Made by a program: the position numbers and the translations under genes | Shown: piece after piece, positions 56,901 to 64,000 of the stretch | How the letters are laid out: each line of letters begins with the position of its first letter | Numbering within the stretch: the stretch's first letter is position 1 | Source of the DNA: Denticeps clupeoides | Lineage: Eukaryota; Chordata; Actinopteri; Clupeiformes; Denticipitidae | Length of the DNA: 64,000 nt | Assembly: GCF_900700375.1 (NCBI RefSeq) | Contig: NC_041717.1 | Span: 20,670,310-20,734,309, forward strand | Direction of reading: 5' to 3' | Notes under the pieces: model-generated | What the model was told of the DNA's origin: nothing | What the model saw: only the letters and a program-made list of their open reading frames with translations | Database searches by the model: none

Positions 56901-57547
56901 CACGTCAAATCAAAATGGGTTGTGAAGCTGCTCTATTCTCCTTTTTTGTGTCACCAGGACACTCGGCAAGGGAGTCGCTGCATTATGGGATCTGTAGTTT
57001 GTAGGGGTGTGTGTGCATGGGTCTCATGACACTTTATACGCATCACGATACATGGATCAAGATATGATTTATATTGAAGAAAAATTTTGCAAATGAGATT
57101 AAATACAAGGTGCTGCGTACGATATGTGTGGATCAAATCACATTACTAACCCTAGTAAGTTTTGTGTAATCAGCATGTCATATCCATCTTACTGATGTAT
57201 AAAGGGAACAGACCACCATGAAGTCACATGGTCTAAACACCACTTCCAACTACTGGACCTCCGGACAAGATTCCTGTTAACTATTATAGTTCTGCTAAGT
57301 GCTGTAAATTGTACCGTACATGTCCTCCTTTGTCTTTCCAGTTGCTAATCTCGTACATCTTCATCGTTATCCCCCTCTCTCTCTGTGTGTGTAGAAGTAC
57401 CAGCTGACGGAACAGCGCAAGGTGGACCAGAAGGCCGTGGACTCTCAGCTCCTCCCCCTTATTAAGAAGGTCCCTCAGCTGAAGGGCTACCTGCGCTCTT
57501 CTTTCAGCCTGTCCAATGGTGTCTACCCACACACGCTGGTCTTCTAA
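53964..57547 (+). CDS. rpl6: 60S ribosomal protein L6 (eL6)
   Basis: Structural protein of the cytosolic large ribosomal subunit. Six coding exons: 53964-54107, 54689-54787, 54865-55008, 56454-56502, 56599-56783 and 57395-57547, giving 257 residues (human 288, which has a longer lysine-rich N-terminus). Diagnostic blocks are [80 protein letters not shown] and the C-terminal [18 protein letters not shown]. The ATG immediately follows the first acceptor (gtttcag|ATG). Acceptor of the fifth coding exon is tttttaag. Introns 2, 4 and 6 hold SINEs and MITEs; no host snoRNA was recognised. Confidence 0.96.
54202..54296 (+). repeat. SINE-A copy, internally deleted
   Basis: Head gtagtaacctagcggataac, then the body up to ctgagcaagg joined directly to the gtgtctggtaaatg tail. 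In an rpl6 intron. Confidence 0.72.
54396..54562 (-). repeat. SINE-A copy
   Basis: Reverse SINE-A in the same rpl6 intron, from aatttacatttaccagactc to ggctactaccac. Confidence 0.85.
55082..55274 (-). repeat. SINE-A copy
   Basis: Complete reverse SINE-A in rpl6, from acatttacatttgtagcatt to ggctactaccaccc. Confidence 0.88.
55379..56119. mobile_element. TTAA-flanked MITE with nested SINE-B
   Basis: Starts ttaaaggtcccctattacg and ends cataacgggggacctttttt followed by taaa. Same family as 45474 and 62497. A reverse SINE-B at 55569-55725 is inserted in it. Confidence 0.65.
55569..55725 (-). repeat. SINE-B copy, internally deleted
   Basis: Reverse SINE-B inside the MITE: gtgaagtaatgagacgtgtc to ggcctccgctgcccc. 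Confidence 0.75.
56824..57003. mobile_element. 180-bp MITE with perfect 26-bp inverted repeats
   Basis: Bases 56824-56849 (tacaaactacagatcccata ending atgcag) are the exact reverse complement of 56978-57003. Same family as 46791-46970. Lies in the last rpl6 intron. Confidence 0.85.
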
Positions 57548-57551
57548 ACCC

Positions 57552-57557
57552 AATAAA
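57552..57557 (+). terminator. rpl6: Polyadenylation signal of rpl6
   Basis: AATAAA begins only five bases after the stop codon, so the 3'UTR is about 30 nt, as is usual for ribosomal protein genes. Confidence 0.75.
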
Positions 57558-57599
57558 ACGTTGCTTTTTTTCCAACTCCCTACTTGCTTGGTCGTTCAT

Positions 57600-58448
57600 T
57601 ATTTTATTTCTTGTGGAATCATGTTCCCAGAATTCCTGCCATAATTAAACTGCTCTCTTGTATAAAAAGTGCAATTTTTAGCTCAAAATTAGGGAAGCCA
57701 TGTCCTATTTACGGTAACACTGTCACGTAGCTGGATAAACTGCTGCTGCTCAAAAAAAAAAAAACACTTAAATTGAAGCACTCCCGATTCCTTCATCTGA
57801 TCGGTATTCCTGCACAATGGGCCTACAGTCCTCTGAATGACCAGGACCTTTGGGAACAGGTCATTGTTCTGGTTTGCCTGCATTTACATGCTTTCAGCGA
57901 CTTTTGCCTAATTTACTTGCAAGCTTATAGTAGCCCCAGCTATATAATGAAGTTAAAATAGTATTTGTTAAAAATAGACCATATATACAGGGGTGGTATA
58001 GAGGAAAACTAATTGTAGATTGTCATTTTGGCCTCTGCCATGCATCCACATAAAAAAATAAAATCCTACGTTGTCAGAATGTCCCCAAATGAACATCACC
58101 ATTCATAAACAATCACAGTAGTATGCACATGTGATCTTTATATCAGTCCAGAGCAAATAAAGAGAATTGCACAATAAAGAAGCCTCTACATTTGCCTTCA
58201 GCGTCCAAATCAACACAAAGTACCTGCCATGTCAGGGCAGCCAAACAATTCAGCTTTAATAAAAAAAAAAAAAAAAAAAAGGTGACAATAAAATGTTATA
58301 GTGTAGAAAATAAAAAAAAAAGCAATCCAGAGAGCCACTTATCAAAACAGAAACAGAAAAAGCAGCCCAGAAAAAGCCGGTCCCTTGGTCAGGAATGAAG
58401 AGCCTTTCTGTAATGTCAGTCTTTTGCAACAGTCGGGGACGTCACCGC
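57600..58448. other. dynll1: Region between convergent rpl6 and dynll1
   Basis: No gene seen. AT-rich, with A tracts at about 58261-58280. The part near 58448 is probably the dynll1 3'UTR on the minus strand. Tttaat at about 58254 reads as the variant signal ATTAAA on that strand. Confidence 0.35.
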
Positions 58449-59270
<822 letters not shown>

Positions 59271-59708
59271 CTACATTTCATTTTTTTTCCTTGCGTAACC
59301 GAACGAACAAACAAATAAATAAATAACGCAGCGCGCCTGGTTTCTATGGATACCGTGGCTGCATATGCACAATCATTTCATCAAATAATGAACTCTAGCA
59401 AACCGTGCAGGATAAAAGAACAAAGGTTCCAGGCTAACTTGGCGTGAATAAAAACATCCGAATTGATAACCCACGTCTATTACCTAACATTCATACGTTT
59501 TTTCAATACACACCTTAATAATATTAATACCTTCGCCCGAAACCCCGCATTTCATCCGATGCTACGTTTCTAAAACCAAATGAATGGTAACTACACAAAA
59601 TTGAAATACGTACTGGCAAACATTAACATTAATTTGCAACGTATCATTTAACCATTGCTAACGGTTCTTTTGAGTTTAAAAAAATACACACGTTTAAAAG
59701 CATATTCA

Positions 59709-59900
59709 CCTTATTTATCGGCGTTCGCTCCTGTCGTTACGGATCCCACGGCGATAGGAAACAACTCCCGCTTAGAGGTTGACCAAAAGTAACGTGGGCG
59801 TGGCGTCGGCGCTGAATGCCGCCGTTCTCCCTTCTCATTGGCTCTGCGAACCGAGCGTGGCTCTCCCATTGGCCAGCCTTCGACGTTTTCTGCGGGTTTT
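59709..59900 (-). promoter_or_regulatory. dynll1: dynll1 promoter and noncoding first exon region
   Basis: On the minus strand a donor aag|gtgaat at about 59708 could end a noncoding first exon. Two CCAAT boxes (attgg on the plus strand at about 59837 and 59869) with opposite neighbours suggest NF-Y binding. GC content is raised compared with the flanks. Confidence 0.45.
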
Positions 59901-60251
59901 CCCTCTGCATTTTGTTTCGGCCCAGAATGCACTGCGCCCAAGACGCTGTGGTGGTTTCCGTAGCAACACGAAGACACGAGGCCGTAAGCCAGGACCGACA
60001 TGACGGCAAAAAAGCTCCAAATAAATATCAATTTGATGATCATTTTTACTATGACGGAACGAATTTATCCAATACGTTGTGCGTTGTGATATTTTTGTGC
60101 ATCTTTAGGATTGAAATGTCGAGTACATGGACAAATAAACCACAATAATTCATTTTTAAGTAAATTCAAAATCAGCAATCTTCCATGGCTACGTGAACTC
60201 ATGATCTTAAGATGTATTCAACAGACACGCTTCTTTTGCAGTCTATATTTT

Positions 60252-60257
60252 TTTATT
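60252..60257 (-). terminator. polb: Candidate polyadenylation signal of polb
   Basis: TTTATT on the plus strand, AATAAA on the minus strand, about 590 bases after the polb stop. Confidence 0.4.
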
Positions 60258-60846
60258 GACTATAAAACACAGCTCTACGAAATTCAGCCTTTACTTTAAA
60301 ATACACCAAATAAAATTGTGGAGTACACTCCATCTATGTAATCATAAACGCTGGTTCTTACAGAAGATGTATATATGAAAATAATAAATACAACATATAA
60401 CACTGCATTTGCTACTTAAAAAAAAAAAAAAAAACCTCCTGATGCGGAGTCACACTGTACAGGCCTGACAATGATAATATAAAACAGAATAAAAAGTTGA
60501 GACCAACCACACACTAAATAATCACATCAGCATTCAACTCTGACACACGTGGTACGATGCCTGTATTTTTCCAGAGCTTTCACCGGCTGTGCTCTCCGCT
60601 TTCTACCACACTTTGAGGTAGAACGGTGCGTTGCCTGCTTCGTTGCCTGCTTCGTTGCCATCATTATAAGAATTAATAAGAGAAAGCATGACTGAAAGAG
60701 GGGTTGCATTCCCCCTGGTTTAGGCCATGCTCATGATTACGGGCGTGAGTTCATCACAGCGTTTCTACACCCTTCTGTTCATCTGTGACTTAAAAACACA
60801 CGTCCCTTCAAATCCAGATGCACGTGGTCTGCACCTCGCCGTCCAC

Positions 60847-63091
60847 TCATTCGCTGCGGTCCTTGGGTTCTCTGTATTTCCACTGGATGTATTCGAAGAT
60901 GTCCTTCTCGCTGTCCACCAGCAAGGGCTCCCCTGGCATTCCTACAACAACGCAGACGTTACCATAGCAACGCCAACAGCTCAACACAATGGGCTGCGGC
61001 CAAAATCATGCATTAGACTAAAAAGCTTAACCAATTTTATTTTTAAGAGCATTTATTATATGTGTGTGTGTGTGTGTGTGTGTGTAAAGGCTCACCGGTG
61101 ACACCTATGGGACGGATGGTGTACTCGTTCAGGGTGAAGCCCTTCTCCAGAGCGTGGGTTCTCATGTTCTTATTGAAGATGTCGCTGCCAGTGAAGTAGA
61201 GCACTCCACAGTAATACTGATCCTTGGGGATCAGCCTGGGAACCCACACACAGCAGTCAGTCACTTCGTCTTCACCTTCCTTATATACATCACCACAGAG
61301 CGGAGTACCTGATATCAATACGACGATGAAGATGCGCTTCCTTCTCGTCCTCGTCCTCGTCATCACCATCTTCGTTCTGCAGCTGGCACACGCCCTTCAC
61401 GCAACAGGTGTAATAAAGCACAACGGTCAGGGTAAACGCTGCGTGTTTGATGGCTTTGACCACCACACCCCGACATTTTCTCACCATGAACTTGGTATCT
61501 CCCTTGGACAGCGTGTCAGTCACGAAGCCGCTGGACTCCAGGCATTCAACCACGGAATGCAGCAGCTTGGGCTGAATGATGCATACACACACACACACAC
61601 ACACACACACCATTAGAAAACATCCAATTCTGACTGGCCAGCAACATGGCACAGGATTCAAAAAAAAAATTATAATAATAATAATAATTTCAATAATCAT
61701 ACTCATCTCTCATTCAACTCTTGACTGAAGAACCATCCCTCACATAAACATCTTAATCCACCCATTTGTGGATTAAGCCTACCTAGACCTAAATTCGTTC
61801 TTGGAACGGCAAATGTTCTCCTTTACATTTACGTCATTTACCAGACGCCCTTATCCGGAGCGCCGTGCAACCAGTAGTTACAGGGACACTCAGGATTAAG
61901 TGTCTTGCTCAGGGACACGAGGGTTCCGGTCAGCAGAATGGGATTAGACCAGGGGTGGGCAAACATCCGGCCCGCTGAATATTTGAATTATGTGGTGAGC
62001 TTTCGCGGCTGCTCTTGCTGGCCCACCATGAAAAGACTACGCTGGTAGATGGAACTGAATTCAATACTGAGCCATAAGAGTGACAAACCGCCTTGCATAA
62101 CGGGAAGGGGAGACATGTGTTGGCCTAGTGGGTAACACACTCGCCTGTGAACCAGAAGACCCAGGTTCATACCCCGCTTACTACCATCGTGTCCCTGAGC
62201 AAGACACTTAACCCTGAGTGTCTCCGGGGGGGGACTGTCCCTGTAAATACTGACTGTAAGTTGCTCTGGATAAGGGCGTCTGGTAAATGCATCTGAGGGT
62301 CATGTACAGAGCGCTGGTGGATGTTGGTGGTAGTCACCTGTTTCTCAGACTGAGAAGTGAATAGGGGGTGGGTCAGCAGGATATCAATATCACCACTGGA
62401 CTCTGCTCCTGTGGTCAGACAACAGACTTAACTTTTATCATATACAAACCATGAGACACACAAAAAAAATAAATAAAAATCACTAGAAATCTGTGCTTAA
62501 AGGTGCCCTGACACAAAAATGTCCCCTTATTGAGATTATTCCTCTAGCCTGTCTATGGTCCTGCAGTGGCTAGAAATGGCGATGGGTGTGAAGAGCGTTT
62601 TGGACATTCTACTTCACCACTCAAGAGAGCGGTAGCTCAGACGGTCGGATCTGGATTGATGTCATAAGGGGAAAGGTTACCTCCCTTTCCCACCCCTCCC
62701 CTTAAACATTATCTACACCGACCATCATGGCTTCCAATCGTGCATAGCATTGCAGTTGAAGGACTTTACTAAAAGTGGCTGTAATTCTGCACCGAGGCTG
62801 AATTTCAAAAAGAGGCTTCAGATGCAGCATTAGGGGACCAACAAGACACAGATTCTTCTCACTCTGGACTCACCCCTTCTGTAACTTCCACATATGGTGC
62901 CGATGTACTCTGGGTCGAGCTCCTTCAGCTCACGCAAAATCAGAGTCTGGCAAATAATAAACAATTCACATAACCCAACCACGGTAATACTACACATTCA
63001 CACCTTCAGCCGATTCGGACTGAAAGCCAGCCTCACCTCCATCTGCTGCATCTCCGTACGAGGAATGCGCTTCTCAAATTCCTCAAAGTAC
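60847..63091 (-). CDS. polb: DNA polymerase beta, C-terminal seven coding exons (gene continues beyond window)
   Basis: Family X polymerase that fills gaps in base excision repair. Minus-strand exons, 5' to 3': 63037-63091, 62874-62946, 62338-62408, 61485-61571, 61309-61394, 61096-61235 and 60847-60941. They match human residues about 142-335: [97 protein letters not shown] and the end YREPKDRSE. The three catalytic aspartates are present: two in GDIDI and one in RIDIR. The loop before RRIDIR is about seven residues longer and very acidic ([12 protein letters not shown]). The 5' exons with the dRP-lyase domain are outside the window. Confidence 0.95.
61062..61085. repeat. (GT)n microsatellite
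   Basis: GT run ending ten bases beyond the donor of the second-last polb exon, i.e. CA repeats in the transcript. Another CA run (plus strand) lies at 61587-61610, before the acceptor of the 61485 exon. Confidence 0.85.
61821..61925 (-). repeat. SINE-A 3' half
   Basis: Reverse: ctttacatttacgtcattta to ctcagggacacgag, lacking the tRNA-like head. Confidence 0.75.
62120..62290 (+). repeat. SINE-A copy
   Basis: Plus-strand SINE-A in a polb intron, with intact B box (ggttcataccc) and tail cgtctggtaaatgc. Confidence 0.82.
62497..62842. mobile_element. TTAA-type MITE, partial
   Basis: ttaaaggtgccctgacaca to gcattaggggacc. Shares ggtcctgcagtggctagaaa with the other copies. Confidence 0.55.
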
Positions 63092-63373
63092 CTGCGGCCA
63101 GCGGGGTGGACAAAGGTGAGAATGTGGAGCTTTCCCACAGCATAAAACTTGGTGCTGGTGCCCAAAAACCGGCACGGCACCCGCAAACCTTCACTTCTGC
63201 TTCCTCCAGCCAGAAATATACCTGCTGCGGGCTACACATGCGTATACGTACACAGTTGCGTTGTTAACGTTTGTGCCGATACACTTGCGTCCATGCTGCG
63301 CGTCGTAATCTGTAGCGTGTACTCCGGACCACCAGGAGTCAGCGTCGAGGCCGCAAACCAAATAAATGAATGA

Positions 63374-63472
63374 AGTGATCGCCCTGGGGAGCAGTGTGTG
63401 GGGACGGTGCTTTTGCTCAGTGGCAAATTCGAACCGGCAACCGTCCTTCACCCCTAGACCACCACTGCCCCA
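63374..63472 (-). repeat. SINE-B 5' fragment
   Basis: Reverse: gcagtgtgtggggacggtgc to gaccaccactgcccc, with part of the head deleted. Confidence 0.72.
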
Positions 63473-63599
63473 AATACATGTATATTAAAAATTGTAAAAT
63501 GCATGCATATTAAAACAGTCATCTGTTGAGTGCAGATCTCGCCCCTTTAAAATTACACAGGCATTGAATCTGTATCTACACGCGTTCCATTCATTTTTG

Positions 63600-63834
63600 A
63601 GTGAAGTGAAGTGATTGTCACGTGATACACAGCAGCACAGTGCACACAGTGAAATGTGTCCTCTGCATTTACCCCCATCACCCTGAGTGAGCAGTGGGCA
63701 GCCATGACAGGCGCCCGGGGAGCAGTGTGTGGGGACGGTGCTTTGCTCAGTGGCACCTCGGCAGATCGGGATTCGAACCGGCAACCTTCTGATTACGGGG
63801 CCTCTTCCTAAACCGCTAGGCCACCACTGCCCCA
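63600..63834 (-). repeat. SINE-B copy
   Basis: Complete reverse SINE-B in the polb intron, from agtgaagtgaagtgattgtc to ggccaccactgcccc. Confidence 0.9.
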
Positions 63835-64000
63835 TTTTGAGTATGTGCACAAACACCGACGCGAAGGGCGCAGGATAAAGACCGCAGTCGTACGTACGTA
63901 CGTACATGCGCAGTCAGCAGCAAGTATATTTCTGTGTTTGGTGGCTAGGCCACCACTGCCCCACCGACGCGAAGGGCGCAGGATAAAGACCGCAGTCGTA
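63820..64000. repeat. Direct duplication at the right edge
   Basis: The SINE-B head end ggccaccactgcccc and the block accgacgcgaagggcgcagg...gcagtcgta occur at 63820-63900 and again at 63949-64000. The second copy lacks the 21 bases between the two blocks. A cgta tetranucleotide run lies at 63890-63905. Confidence 0.8.

Noticed and set aside
53600-57394. snoRNA inside rpl6 introns
   Set aside because: Ribosomal protein introns often host snoRNAs, but I found no convincing C/D or H/ACA box set.

Overview
The window is nuclear DNA of a ray-finned fish. The genes are multi-exon with vertebrate splice sites, their proteins are close to vertebrate orthologues, introns are compact and full of (GT)n/(CA)n tracts, and tRNA-headed SINEs, L2-type LINE ends, Tc1/hAT/TTAA-type MITEs and Tc1 relics are abundant. 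The SINE mix resembles otomorph (herring-like) fishes, but that placement is only an impression.

Layout. 1-2640: no recognisable gene, only interspersed repeats. 2640-30245 (+): a complete hip1r-like gene of 31 coding exons (about 1060 aa; ANTH domain, coiled coil, I/LWEQ-THATCH actin-binding module) with a possible second first exon at 7755 and a long 3'UTR. 30250-42030: a repeat-rich gap holding LINE fragments, MITEs, a decayed intronless TBP-like gene (36836-37717, -) and two interleaved segmental duplications, one of which copies the upstream flank of the next gene. 42035-44365 (+): C22orf39 homologue, a small twin-CX9C protein. 45094-46639 (-): mrpl40, converging on it. 48297-52954 (+): acaa2, mitochondrial 3-ketoacyl-CoA thiolase (397 aa, complete). 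53581-57557 (+): rpl6, a TOP-type ribosomal protein gene. 58449-59183 (-): dynll1, LC8 dynein light chain (89 aa). 60847-63091 (-): the 3' seven coding exons of polb, which runs off the right edge.

The right half is a run of short housekeeping genes: a mitochondrial ribosomal protein, a fatty-acid thiolase, a cytosolic ribosomal protein, LC8 and a base-excision repair polymerase. They share no pathway and are best read as neighbours. hip1r acts apart, linking clathrin, inositol lipids and actin in endocytosis. C22orf39 and mrpl40 keep the tail-to-tail arrangement known from human 22q11, while hip1r, rpl6 and dynll1 are on human 12q24.

Two SINE families dominate. 'SINE-A' (my label) has a tRNA-like head and a tail shared with the local L2-type LINE. 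'SINE-B' (my label) has a different tRNA-like head and a tail ending in TCACTTCACTTT. Each is found inserted in the other. No retrovirus or other LTR element was recognised.
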